NCBI GenBank assembly: GCA_031271245.1
Contig: JAISWC010000251.1
Coordinates: 1-7,952, forward strand
Length of the DNA stretch: 7,952 bases
Source: Tannerella sp.
Lineage (GTDB): Bacteria; Bacteroidota; Bacteroidia; Bacteroidales; Tannerellaceae
Direction: 5' to 3'
Shown here: positions 1 through 7,327 of the stretch, one piece after another
Numbering within the stretch: the stretch's first letter is position 1
How the letters are laid out: every line of letters begins with the position of its first letter
The notes under the pieces: generated by a model
Told to the model about the DNA's origin: nothing
The model's input: the letters and a program-made list of their open reading frames with translations, nothing else
Databases searched by the model: none
Program-made: the position numbers and the translations under genes

Positions 1-930
1 AAAAAATCCGATGACATTGTTGCAGACTGCCCTGGCCATTTCAATGCGCGAATACATGGTTTGCGTACCGATATGCGGCGTCAGCACGACGTTTTCCATG
101 GTCAGCAGTTCGGCGGACGGGTGTTCGCCAAATTCAAACACATCCAGTCCGGCGCCGTGGATTTCGCCCTTCTGCAACGCCACGACCAGCGCCTTTTCGT
201 CCACCAGTGGCCCGCGGGCGCTATTGATCAGGATGGCCGTCGGTTTCATTCGCACGAGCGCCTGTTCGTCGATGATATGGTATGTTTCGGGCGTGTGCGG
301 CGCGTTCACGGACACAAAGTCAGCCCCGGCCAGCAGTTCGTCGAACGTGGCGTATGCGGCGCCGTAATGCCTTTCTTCGGCCGCGTCGAGGCGTCGCCGG
401 TTGTGGTAAATCACCTCCATTCCGCAGGCGCGCGCCCGCAGGCAAAGCGCCTTGCCGATACGTCCCATACCGATGATACCCAGCGTTTTTCCACTGACGG
501 GCATCCCCAGGTTTTCCAGTACGCCGATTTTCATTTCCCTGCCCAGCCTGCGCAGTTTGCGGTCGCATTCGCTGACGCGCCTGGCCGTGTCGAGCAGGAG
601 GCACAATGCGAGGTTGGCCGTCGGGCCGGTGACGGGGTCGGGCGTGTTGGCGACCGCAAGCCCTTTTTCCAGCGCATAATTCACGTCTATATTGTCGTAT
701 CCCGCCGCATAGTTTGCTACCAGTTGCAGCTTGACGCCCCGGTCTATCAGTTCCCTGTTGACCGGAAAATCAAACATGGAACAGAGCGCGTCATATTCCG
801 GAATGCGTCCGAGTATTTCTTCGTAACTGAAATCCCGGTTTCCGTCGGGCGGAAAAGTGACCTCATACCGCTGTTCCAATTCTGCGAATCCTTCCCGAAA
901 CATGTTGTAAGTGACAAGTATTTTCTTCAT
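1..930 (-). CDS. D-2-hydroxyacid dehydrogenase (glyoxylate/hydroxypyruvate reductase-like), C-terminus cut by window edge
   Basis: This gene was read on the minus strand from ATG at 930-928; 310 codons are visible with no stop, so only the last few residues should be missing (family members are about 315-330 aa). The family reduces 2-keto acids such as glyoxylate or hydroxypyruvate to D-2-hydroxy acids with NAD(P)H in the cytosol. Visible motifs are NYAAGYDNID (73-82) in the substrate domain, the Rossmann glycine motif GMGRIG (154-159), NSARGPLVDE with the catalytic Arg (R239), and TPHIG with the catalytic His (H286). The usual DVFExEP glutamate motif reads DVFEFGEHP here, so the catalytic Glu is probably E269, one place later than usual. 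The second Rossmann strand ends in YHNRRR (175-180) with no acidic residue, which suggests NADP(H) preference (inference). A serA-type 3-phosphoglycerate dehydrogenase is less likely because no ACT domain fits in the space left. The exact substrate is unknown. It is transcribed away from the rest of the window from its own promoter. Confidence 0.9.
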   Translation of the reverse strand, partial: MKKILVTYNMFREGFAELEQRYEVTFPPDGNRDFSYEEILGRIPEYDALCSMFDFPVNRELIDRGVKLQLVANYAAGYDNIDVNYALEKGLAVANTPDPVTGPTANLALCLLLDTARRVSECDRKLRRLGREMKIGVLENLGMPVSGKTLGIIGMGRIGKALCLRARACGMEVIYHNRRRLDAAEERHYGAAYATFDELLAGADFVSVNAPHTPETYHIIDEQALVRMKPTAILINSARGPLVDEKALVVALQKGEIHGAGLDVFEFGEHPSAELLTMENVVLTPHIGTQTMYSRIEMARAVCNNVIGFF

Positions 931-957
931 TTCACTGCCGTATATTTTTTTAGCGGA

Positions 958-988
958 CAAAAATACTAAAACCTCGCTTGAAAACAAA
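958..988 (-). promoter_or_regulatory. Bacteroidetes-type promoter for the hydroxyacid dehydrogenase gene
   Basis: On the minus strand, TTTG (985-988) is followed after exactly 19 bp by TATTTTTG (958-965). This matches the Bacteroidetes sigma-ABfr consensus TTTG / TAnnTTTG at the usual spacing. The -7 box lies 27 bp from the ATG at 930, giving an expected leader of about 20 nt. It overlaps the promoter of the divergent gene. The match is seen directly; promoter activity is inferred. Confidence 0.75.
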
Positions 989-1006
989 GAAGAATTGCTA
1001 ATTTTG
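977..1006 (+). promoter_or_regulatory. Bacteroidetes-type promoter for the spmAB-ybeY-mnmG operon
   Basis: TAATTTTG (999-1006) is a perfect TAnnTTTG -7 box. An imperfect -33 element, CTTG (977-980), lies 18 bp upstream. The predicted start is near 1013, leaving a leader of only about 14 nt before the ATG at 1027. There is no clear Shine-Dalgarno sequence, as is common in Bacteroidetes. The weaker -33 match makes this less certain than its divergent partner. Confidence 0.65.
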
Positions 1007-1026
1007 CACTCCAGAAATCAAAGTGC

Positions 1027-2268
1027 ATGATATTGAATTATATTTGGATTGGATTTATCCTGATTGCCTTCGCCGTTGCGCTGTGCAGGCTGCTGTTTCT
1101 CGGCGACACGGAGGTTTTTACACAGATTGTTTTGTCTACGTTCGATTCGGCCAGGCTGGGTTTTGAAATATCCATCGGCTTGACGGGAATTTTATCCCTG
1201 TGGCTGGGTCTGATGAAAATAGGCGAAAAAGCCGGGTTGGTTCGGCGTTTTGCGCGTTTGGTTCATCCGGTGTTCAGCAAACTTTTTCCCGAATTGCCGA
1301 AAGACCATCCGGCCACAGGGTCGATTTTCATGAATTTTTCGGCCAACCTGCTGGGGCTTGACAATGCGGCCACGCCCATTGGCTTGAAGGCGATGCAGGA
1401 GTTGCAGGCCTTGAATCCCGCGAAGGACAGGGCCAGTAATTCAATGATTATGTTTCTGTGCATCAATGCGTCGGGACTGACGATTGTGCCGATCACGATT
1501 ATGATGTATCGCGCACAGTTTCATGCCGCGAATCCCTCCGACGTGTTTCTTCCGATTCTGCTGACCACCTTTTTTTCGACGCTGGTAGCCATCCTTTCCG
1601 TCTGTATTATGCAGAAGATTAATATCTTACAGAAACCTTTGCTCTTCTTTTTCGGCGGAATGATGCTCTTTATCGGCGGGTTGATGGCATTGTTTCATAC
1701 GATGTCGCAGGCACAGATCGCGCTGTATTCGACCCTGTTTGCGAACGTACTCCTGTTCACCAGTATTTGTGGATTTATATTCAGCGGTGTACGCAAAAAA
1801 CTGAATGTGTATGATACCTTTATTGAAGGCGCGAAAGAAGGCTTTCTGACGGCCGTCAAGATTATCCCCTATCTGGTGGCGATTTTTGTGGCGATTGGCG
1901 TTTTCCGCGCTTCGGGGGCGATGGATTTTTTAATTGACGGTGTACGTGCCGGCGTGTCAGCGATAGGGTGGGACACTTCTTTTGTGGAAGCATTGCCCAC
2001 CATGCTGATGAAACCGTTGAGCGGCAGTAGTTCACGCGGCATGATGCTGGATGCGATGCGGACGTATGGCGCGGATTCGTTTGTCGGGCGTCTTTCGTGC
2101 GTCGTACAGGGTTCCGTGGATACGGTTTTTTATATCGTAGCCGTTTATTTCGGGAGCGTATCCATCAGGAACACACGCTACATGATACCCTGCGCCCTGC
2201 TGGCTGATTTGGCCGGCGCAATTGCCGCCATAGCGATGACGTATTTGTTTTTCTTTCATTCGGTTTAA
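1027..2268 (+). CDS. Fused SpmA-SpmB-type Gate (nucleoside recognition) domain membrane protein
   Basis: This 413-aa polytopic inner-membrane protein joins two Gate-domain halves. The N-terminal half (about 1-200) resembles SpmA and carries LGLDNAATPIGLKAM (109-123), after hydrophobic segments at about 5-25 and 45-65. The C-terminal half (about 205-413) resembles SpmB, with YDTFIEGAKEGF (262-273), a hydrophobic stretch at about 276-293, and LPTMLMKPLSGSSSRGMML (323-341). Further hydrophobic segments lie at about 140-160, 172-195, 205-224, 232-253, 362-379 and 386-410. In Bacillus and Clostridium, SpmA and SpmB are separate proteins needed for spore-core dehydration; Gate domains also occur in nucleoside transporters. 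Bacteroidales do not sporulate, so the role here is unknown, perhaps solute or nucleoside export (inference). It starts at an ATG just behind a promoter and is followed by ybeY after 3 bp, so it is likely the first gene of the operon. Confidence 0.88.
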   Translation: MILNYIWIGFILIAFAVALCRLLFLGDTEVFTQIVLSTFDSARLGFEISIGLTGILSLWLGLMKIGEKAGLVRRFARLVHPVFSKLFPELPKDHPATGSIFMNFSANLLGLDNAATPIGLKAMQELQALNPAKDRASNSMIMFLCINASGLTIVPITIMMYRAQFHAANPSDVFLPILLTTFFSTLVAILSVCIMQKINILQKPLLFFFGGMMLFIGGLMALFHTMSQAQIALYSTLFANVLLFTSICGFIFSGVRKKLNVYDTFIEGAKEGFLTAVKIIPYLVAIFVAIGVFRASGAMDFLIDGVRAGVSAIGWDTSFVEALPTMLMKPLSGSSSRGMMLDAMRTYGADSFVGRLSCVVQGSVDTVFYIVAVYFGSVSIRNTRYMIPCALLADLAGAIAAIAMTYLFFFHSV

Positions 2269-2271
2269 CGT

Positions 2272-2715
2272 ATGGCAGTTGCATTTTATACGGAAGCAGT
2301 CAGGTGGCCGTCTTTTTTGAAGAAGCGCCGGCTTGGCGACTGGATGAGGGACGTTGCGGCAGGTTATGGAAAGCAAATCGGTGCGGTTGCCTGTCTGTTT
2401 TGTACGGAGGAAAAAATACTCGAAGTGAACCGCCGGTTTTTGCAACATGATTATTATACCGATGTAATTACGTTCGATTATTCGGACGGCGACAGGATAG
2501 CGGGTGACATCTATATCAGTCCGGATACGGTGCGGAGTAACGCCGAACAGTTCGGAACGGCGTTTTCGGAAGAATTGCTTCGGGTCATGATTCACGGGAT
2601 ATTGCATCTTTGCGGCCTGAAGGATACAACCGCGGAAGAACAGTCGGAAATGACACTGGCGGAGAACGGCGCTTTGGCGCTTTTCTTTCGTGAAGAAAAG
2701 GCGGGGGAAAGATGA
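2272..2715 (+). CDS. ybeY: Endoribonuclease YbeY (rRNA maturation factor)
   Basis: This 147-aa protein of the UPF0054 family is close to the usual length (E. coli 155 aa). YbeY is a metal-dependent single-strand endoribonuclease involved in 16S rRNA 3' end maturation and 70S ribosome quality control. Visible signatures are the TDVITFDY segment (63-70), GDIYIS (78-83) and the metal-site helix MIHGILHLCGLKD (106-118). The first two zinc ligands are H108 and H112. The third ligand, a histidine in E. coli (H124), is D118 here. The position matching the conserved E. coli R59 is L57. I recall similar substitutions in other Bacteroidetes homologues, so this is probably a lineage variant rather than a dead enzyme. 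The gene starts 3 bp after the spmAB-type stop and its stop overlaps the mnmG start (ATGA), suggesting translational coupling. Confidence 0.9.
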   Translation: MAVAFYTEAVRWPSFLKKRRLGDWMRDVAAGYGKQIGAVACLFCTEEKILEVNRRFLQHDYYTDVITFDYSDGDRIAGDIYISPDTVRSNAEQFGTAFSEELLRVMIHGILHLCGLKDTTAEEQSEMTLAENGALALFFREEKAGER

Positions 2716-4601
2716 AGTTTTCGTATGATGTGATTGTGGTGGGCGCCGGTCATGCCGGTTGCGAGGCGGCAGCCGCGGCGGCCGGCCTGGGGTCGCGGAC
2801 GCTGTTGATCACCCTGGACATGAACCGGATTGCGCAGATGAGCTGCAATCCGGCGGTAGGAGGAATTGCAAAGGGGCAAATCGTACGCGAGATTGATGCG
2901 CTGGGCGGTTATATGGGTATGCTGACCGACCGCACGGCGATTCAGTTCCGGATGTTGAACCGCAGCAAGGGGCCGGCCATGTGGAGTCCCCGCGCCCAGA
3001 GCGACCGGGCAAAGTTTTCCGCCGCCTGGCGCCATCTGCTGGAGCATTTACCGAATCTTTTCCTCTGGCAGGATATGGTTACCGGACTGCTGATAGACAG
3101 CGGCGCGGTATGCGGTGTACGGACAGCCATGAATGTCGAGTTCCGGGCGAAATCGGTTGTTTTGACAAACGGCACCTTCCTGAACGGATTGCTTCATATC
3201 GGCTCCGTGCAGTTGAGCGGCGGACGGATGGCCGAGCCGGCCGTTTCCGGGCTTACCGGACAGTTGGTATCGCTTGGTTTCCGCGCCGGTCGGATGAAAA
3301 CGGGTACGCCGGTACGTATTGACGGGCGGAGCGTCCGTTTTGAGGAGTTGACGGAACAGCCGGGAGAAAATGATTTCCGGAAATTCTCCTATCTCGACAC
3401 GGTCAGCCGGACTTTGACGCAACGCAGTTGCTGGATGCTGTATACGAATGAGGCGTGTCATGCGGTTTTGCGGGAAGGATTGCCCGAATCGCCGCTGTAT
3501 AACGGCCAGATTCAAAGCATTGGTCCGCGATACTGTCCGAGTATCGAGACAAAGATCGTGACGTTTGCCGACAGGACACAGCATCAGTTGTTTCTTGAGC
3601 CGGAAGGGGAAGACACACAGGAATATTATCTGAACGGTTTTTCTTCTTCTTTGCCGCTGTCGGTTCAGCTTCGCGCGTTGCAGCAAATGCCGGCTTTTCG
3701 CGACATTCAGATTTACCGTCCGGGATACGCGATTGAATATGATTTTTTTGATCCGACGCAACTGTTCCATACCCTGGAGACAAAATGTGTCCGGCATCTT
3801 TTTTTTGCCGGGCAGATGAATGGAACGACCGGTTATGAGGAAGCTGCCGGGCAGGGACTGATTGCCGGCATCAACGCACATCTTCACTGTCACGCGGACG
3901 GGGCAGGGGAGCCTTCGTTTGTGTTGGGGCGCGATGAGGCGTATATTGGCGTGCTGATTGACGATTTGGTGACGAAGGGGGTGGACGAGCCTTACCGAAT
4001 GTTTACTTCGCGGGCGGAGTATCGTATCCTTCTTCGTCAGGATGATGCCGACATGCGTTTGACGGAAAAATCTTATCGGCTGGGATTGGCGGATGCACAC
4101 CGGCATGGACTGTTACAGGAAAAACGACAGACCTTGGATGCGCTTGTCGCGTTCATTGAATCTTATTCCGTCAAACCGTCGCAGGTCAATGACGCTTTGA
4201 TACGGTCGGGGACGGCGCCGCTTGCACACGGCTGCAAATTGATCGATTTGCTTGTCCGTCCTCAGATCACGCTTCAATGTCTTTCCGAACAGCTGCCGGC
4301 CCTGTCTGCCGAAATGGATAAAGCGCCGTTGTCCCGGAGAGACGAAATATTGGAAGCGGTGGAGATTGCGATAAAATACAGCGGGTATATCCGGCGGGAG
4401 CGTCAGATTGCAGATAAAATCAACCGGCTGGAGAATATCTCCATTCGCGGCAAATTCGATTACGATACCGTTCCGTCTCTTTCTACGGAGGCTCGACAAA
4501 AACTGAATCGCATCAATCCCGAAACGATCGCCCAGGCGAGCCGGATTCCCGGCATTTCGCCGAGTGACATCAATATTCTTTTGGTATTACTTGGTCGATG
4601 A
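2712..4601 (+). CDS. mnmG: tRNA uridine-5-carboxymethylaminomethyl(34) synthesis enzyme MnmG (GidA)
   Basis: This 629-aa FAD-dependent protein has the same length as E. coli MnmG. With the GTPase MnmE it installs carboxymethylaminomethyl at C5 of wobble uridine U34, using methylene-tetrahydrofolate and FAD/NADH; this keeps decoding of certain purine-ending codons accurate. The N-terminal dinucleotide motif is GAGHAGCEAA (11-20). The two conserved cysteines are C45 in SCNPAVGG and C275 in RYCPSIETK. Other signatures are FFAGQMNGTTGYEEAAGQG (364-382) and EPYRMFTSRAEYRILLR (426-442). The C-terminal helical domain, which in the family binds MnmE and tRNA, ends in GISPSDINILLVLLGR. No mnmE is in the window. 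The ATG at 2712 lies inside the ybeY stop (ATGA overlap). A parS-like palindrome follows one base after the stop codon. Confidence 0.97.
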   Translation: MKFSYDVIVVGAGHAGCEAAAAAAGLGSRTLLITLDMNRIAQMSCNPAVGGIAKGQIVREIDALGGYMGMLTDRTAIQFRMLNRSKGPAMWSPRAQSDRAKFSAAWRHLLEHLPNLFLWQDMVTGLLIDSGAVCGVRTAMNVEFRAKSVVLTNGTFLNGLLHIGSVQLSGGRMAEPAVSGLTGQLVSLGFRAGRMKTGTPVRIDGRSVRFEELTEQPGENDFRKFSYLDTVSRTLTQRSCWMLYTNEACHAVLREGLPESPLYNGQIQSIGPRYCPSIETKIVTFADRTQHQLFLEPEGEDTQEYYLNGFSSSLPLSVQLRALQQMPAFRDIQIYRPGYAIEYDFFDPTQLFHTLETKCVRHLFFAGQMNGTTGYEEAAGQGLIAGINAHLHCHADGAGEPSFVLGRDEAYIGVLIDDLVTKGVDEPYRMFTSRAEYRILLRQDDADMRLTEKSYRLGLADAHRHGLLQEKRQTLDALVAFIESYSVKPSQVNDALIRSGTAPLAHGCKLIDLLVRPQITLQCLSEQLPALSAEMDKAPLSRRDEILEAVEIAIKYSGYIRRERQIADKINRLENISIRGKFDYDTVPSLSTEARQKLNRINPETIAQASRIPGISPSDINILLVLLGR

Positions 4602-4602
4602 T

Positions 4603-4618
4603 TGTTCCACGTGGAACA
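4603..4618. promoter_or_regulatory. parS chromosome-partitioning site (ParB-binding palindrome)
   Basis: TGTTCCACGTGGAACA is a perfect 16-bp palindrome in the mnmG/uvrC gap, starting one base after the mnmG stop. It matches the bacterial chromosomal parS consensus TGTTNCACGTGNAACA at every fixed position. ParB (Spo0J) binds such sites, spreads along the DNA and works with ParA and SMC in origin segregation. parS sites cluster near oriC, and mnmG (gidA) is an origin-proximal gene in many bacteria. No parA or parB gene is in the window. The palindrome could in principle be a different operator, but the full-length match and location favour parS. Confidence 0.85.
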
Positions 4619-4644
4619 TTGTTTTTTATAGGATAAAAAAGAAA

Positions 4645-6459
4645 ATGAACGACAGATTTGAATATTTTTTGAGTATACTTTCGACATTCCCTGAGACGCC
4701 GGGATGTTATGAATATTATGACGAAAAGGGGACGATAATTTATGTGGGGAAGGCGAAGAATCTCCGCAAAAGGGTTTCTTCGTATTTTCAGCAGGAATCG
4801 CAAAACAACAAAACGCGCGTGCTTGTAAAACGGATTCACGAAATCAAATACATTGTCGTGGATTCGGAGGAGGATGCCCTGCTACTGGAAAATAATCTGA
4901 TTAAACAACACCGTCCGCGCTACAATGTGCTTTTGAAGGATGACAAGACCTATCCTTCCATTGTCATCAAAAAGGAGCCGTTTCCCCGGATTTTCTCGAC
5001 GAGAAGCATTCTGAAAGACGGTTCGCGTTATTTCGGGCCGTATGCTTCCGCCTATACCGCCAAGATCATGCTGCAAGTGATAAAGACCATTTATCCGATT
5101 CGAACGTGCAAGTATCCCCTGACGCCGGAGAACATCAAGGCCGGGAAATACCGGATTTGTCTGGATTATCACATCAAGCGCTGCAAGGGGCCTTGCGCAG
5201 GATTGCAGACCGCCGAGGAATACGACCGGAATGTGGCGGAAATCAAGGAAATATTAAAAGGAAACAGTTCGCGTGTCACGAATCTTTTGATGCAGGAGAT
5301 GCAGGCGCTTGCAGGTGAAATGCGTTTTGAGGAGGCGCAGGCGCTCCGGGAAAAGTATGATTTGATTGAAAACTTCCGTTCCAGATCGACGGTAGTTACA
5401 CCGACGCTCCACAACATTGACGTTTTTTCGTTTGATGAAAACGAGCAGTCCGCCTTCATTAACTACATGCACATCGGCAATGGTGCGATTGTGCAGGTAT
5501 ATACGCTCGAATACACAAAGAAACTGGACGAAGCAAAGGAGGAGTTGCTGGCGCTGGGGATTATTGAAGTGCGGAAACGTTGGGGCAGTTCCGCGAGAGA
5601 AATCATCGTTCCGTTTTTGCCGGACATCTCGATCGAACATGTTACATTTACCGTGCCGGCGAACAGGGGAGGGGACAAGAAAAAACTGCTGGAGCTGTCC
5701 ATCCAAAATGTGAAGCAGTATAAGGTTGACCGGCTTAAGCAGGCGGAAAAATTCAATCCCGAACAGCGGACTACCCGTATTCTGAAAACAATTCAAACCG
5801 ATTTGCATCTACCTGTTCTGCCGATGCACATTGAGTGTTTCGACAATTCCAACATTCAGGGGACAACGCCTGTGGCAGCGTGCGTGGTCTTTAAGAAGGC
5901 GAAACCGTCGAAAAAAGATTACCGTCATTTTCATATCAAGACGGTGGTCGGTCCCGACGACTTTGCTTCCATGGAGGAAGTGGTGACGCGCAGGTATATG
6001 CGACTGAAAGAGGAAAAGGCGCCGCTCCCGCAGTTGGTCATTATTGATGGCGGCAAGGGACAGTTGAATGTGGCGGCGGAGGTATTGCGCAAATTGAATT
6101 TGCCGGATAAAATTACCGTGGTCGGTTTGGCCAAGCGACTGGAGGAAATCTTTTTTCCGGGCGATCCCGAACCGCTGGTGCTGGATAAAAATTCGGAAAC
6201 GCTGCGCGTCATTCAACACTTGCGCGACGAAGCCCACCGGTTCGGGATCACTTTTCATCGCCATTTGCGGAGCAAGAAACAGCTATTGTCCGAGTTGGAC
6301 ACCATTCAGGGTGTCGGGCCAAAGACAAAGGAAATTCTCCTGAAGAAATATAAAAGCGTCAAACGGATACGCGAAGTGTCTTTGGAAGAATTGAGCGACG
6401 CCGTCGGGAAAAAGAAAGCGGAACAGCTGTTTGACGGATTGCATAAAGAGGAAATTTAA
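4645..6459 (+). CDS. uvrC: Excinuclease ABC subunit UvrC
   Basis: This 604-aa protein (E. coli 610 aa) is the nuclease of the UvrABC nucleotide excision repair system and makes both the 3' and 5' incisions around a lesion. The N-terminal GIY-YIG domain shows TPGCYEYYD (18-26), IIYVGKAKNL (31-40), R43 and the catalytic-type E82 in LLENNLIKQHRPRYN. Cysteines C155, C172, C180 and C184 match the spacing of the UvrC iron-sulfur cluster ligands. A UVR helix for UvrB contact lies at about 207-244. The C-terminal RNase H-like endonuclease has D400 (CFDNSN), D468 (VIIDGGKGQ) and H531 (RDEAHRFG). A helix-hairpin-helix region follows (about 546-598, IQGVGPKTKEILLKKY). The ATG at 4645 was chosen because family homology begins there and an A-rich leader precedes it. 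An in-frame ATG at 4564 would start inside mnmG and read through the parS site, adding 27 non-family residues. Confidence 0.97.
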   Translation: MNDRFEYFLSILSTFPETPGCYEYYDEKGTIIYVGKAKNLRKRVSSYFQQESQNNKTRVLVKRIHEIKYIVVDSEEDALLLENNLIKQHRPRYNVLLKDDKTYPSIVIKKEPFPRIFSTRSILKDGSRYFGPYASAYTAKIMLQVIKTIYPIRTCKYPLTPENIKAGKYRICLDYHIKRCKGPCAGLQTAEEYDRNVAEIKEILKGNSSRVTNLLMQEMQALAGEMRFEEAQALREKYDLIENFRSRSTVVTPTLHNIDVFSFDENEQSAFINYMHIGNGAIVQVYTLEYTKKLDEAKEELLALGIIEVRKRWGSSAREIIVPFLPDISIEHVTFTVPANRGGDKKKLLELSIQNVKQYKVDRLKQAEKFNPEQRTTRILKTIQTDLHLPVLPMHIECFDNSNIQGTTPVAACVVFKKAKPSKKDYRHFHIKTVVGPDDFASMEEVVTRRYMRLKEEKAPLPQLVIIDGGKGQLNVAAEVLRKLNLPDKITVVGLAKRLEEIFFPGDPEPLVLDKNSETLRVIQHLRDEAHRFGITFHRHLRSKKQLLSELDTIQGVGPKTKEILLKKYKSVKRIREVSLEELSDAVGKKKAEQLFDGLHKEEI

Positions 6460-6486
6460 AGTTCAACAACAAAAAAAATCGGTTCA

Positions 6487-6939
6487 ATGAAAACGGTTAT
6501 ACAGCGGGTACAGTATGCCCGGGTCACGGTCGACGGCGCTGTCAGGGGTGAAATAGAAAAGGGGTTGCTGGCGCTTGTCGGGATTGAAGACAGTGACGGA
6601 CGGGAAGACATTGAATGGCTTGCCGGAAAGATATGCAGTCTGCGTATCTTCGACGATGAAAAGGGCGTGATGAACCGTTCCGTGAAAGAGGCCGGAGGCG
6701 ATATACTGGTCATCAGCCAATTTACGCTGCACGCCTCAACGAAAAAGGGAAACCGTCCCTCTTACATCCGGGCGGCCAAACCGGAAATTGCCGTGCCGGT
6801 ATATGAATCTTTTTGCGACGAAGTGGGCCTTCGGCTGGGGCACCCGGTGCAGACCGGCGTTTTCGGCGCCGATATGAAGGTGGAGCTGTTAAACGACGGC
6901 CCGGTGACGATAGTGATGGATACAAAGAATAAAACATAA
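6487..6939 (+). CDS. dtd: D-aminoacyl-tRNA deacylase
   Basis: This 150-aa cytosolic enzyme (E. coli 145 aa) hydrolyses D-amino acids, and mischarged glycine, from tRNAs, so it acts as a chiral proofreader. Visible family motifs are the start MKTVIQRVQYARVTVDG (1-17), SQFTLHA (77-83), the common NRPSYIRAA segment (89-97) and the NDGPVT loop (136-141) with the Gly-cisPro pair G138-P139 that screens chirality. The gene begins 27 bp after uvrC behind an A-rich leader (AACAACAAAAAAAAT) with no recognisable Shine-Dalgarno sequence. It is followed after 12 bp by the MazG-like gene and is likely co-transcribed with both neighbours. Nothing looks broken. Confidence 0.96.
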   Translation: MKTVIQRVQYARVTVDGAVRGEIEKGLLALVGIEDSDGREDIEWLAGKICSLRIFDDEKGVMNRSVKEAGGDILVISQFTLHASTKKGNRPSYIRAAKPEIAVPVYESFCDEVGLRLGHPVQTGVFGADMKVELLNDGPVTIVMDTKNKT

Positions 6940-6951
6940 CAACAAAAGAAA

Positions 6952-7281
6952 ATGGAACTGACCTTGCAGGATGCCCAGCGAAAAGTGGATGAATGGATTA
7001 AAACGGTGGGAGTACGTTATTTCAACGAACTCACGAATATGGCGATATTGATGGAAGAAGTCGGCGAAGTCGCCCGGATCGTGGCGCGCACGTATGGAGA
7101 ACAGTCCTTCAAGGAAAGCGACGAAGCGTATGATCTGGCCGATGAGATGGCCGATGTGCTCTGGACGCTGATCTGTCTGGCGAATCAAACGGGGATAGAC
7201 CTCTCCGCCGCATTTGAGAAGAATCTGCAAAAAAAGACGTTGCGCGACCGTCTGCGCCACCGGCATAACCCCAAACTGTAA
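6952..7281 (+). CDS. MazG-like nucleotide pyrophosphohydrolase
   Basis: This 109-aa all-alpha NTP pyrophosphatase has a single MazG-type domain, much shorter than two-domain E. coli MazG. The metal-binding signature is visible: EEVGE (E35, E36, E39) followed by DLADEMADVLW with E65 and D68, i.e. the ExxE...ExxD pattern. Enzymes of this fold hydrolyse (d)NTPs to NMP and pyrophosphate and are thought to remove abnormal nucleotides; the substrate here is unknown. It starts 12 bp after dtd behind ACAACAAAAGAAA. It is the last confident gene of the plus-strand run and lies ahead of a structured intergenic region with a terminator. Placement beside uvrC and dtd fits a quality-control role (inference). 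Confidence 0.9.
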   Translation: MELTLQDAQRKVDEWIKTVGVRYFNELTNMAILMEEVGEVARIVARTYGEQSFKESDEAYDLADEMADVLWTLICLANQTGIDLSAAFEKNLQKKTLRDRLRHRHNPKL

Positions 7282-7327
7282 ATGATGGTCGGCATCCGCG
7301 TATTACGCGAATTGAACTGTTTTTTTA

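Noticed and set aside
61..969. 302-codon plus-strand open frame
   Set aside because: It is antisense to the dehydrogenase, whose motifs (GMGRIG, NSARGP, TPHIG) are intact. The plus-strand translation has no recognisable domain and no promoter.
3048..4106. 352-codon minus-strand open frame inside mnmG
   Set aside because: mnmG is intact and motif-complete across this region. The antisense product is basic and low in recognisable structure, typical of a shadow frame.
4564..4644. Longer uvrC start at 4564, adding 27 residues
   Set aside because: It would begin inside mnmG and translate the parS palindrome. The extra residues do not resemble UvrC, whereas the family N-terminus begins at the ATG at 4645.
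7297..7326. CGCGTATTACGCG hairpin with a T7 run as a terminator for the MazG-like gene
   Set aside because: The stem is only 5-6 bp and is separated from the T-run by about 10 nt. The 18-bp stem at 7442-7489 is a much better terminator.
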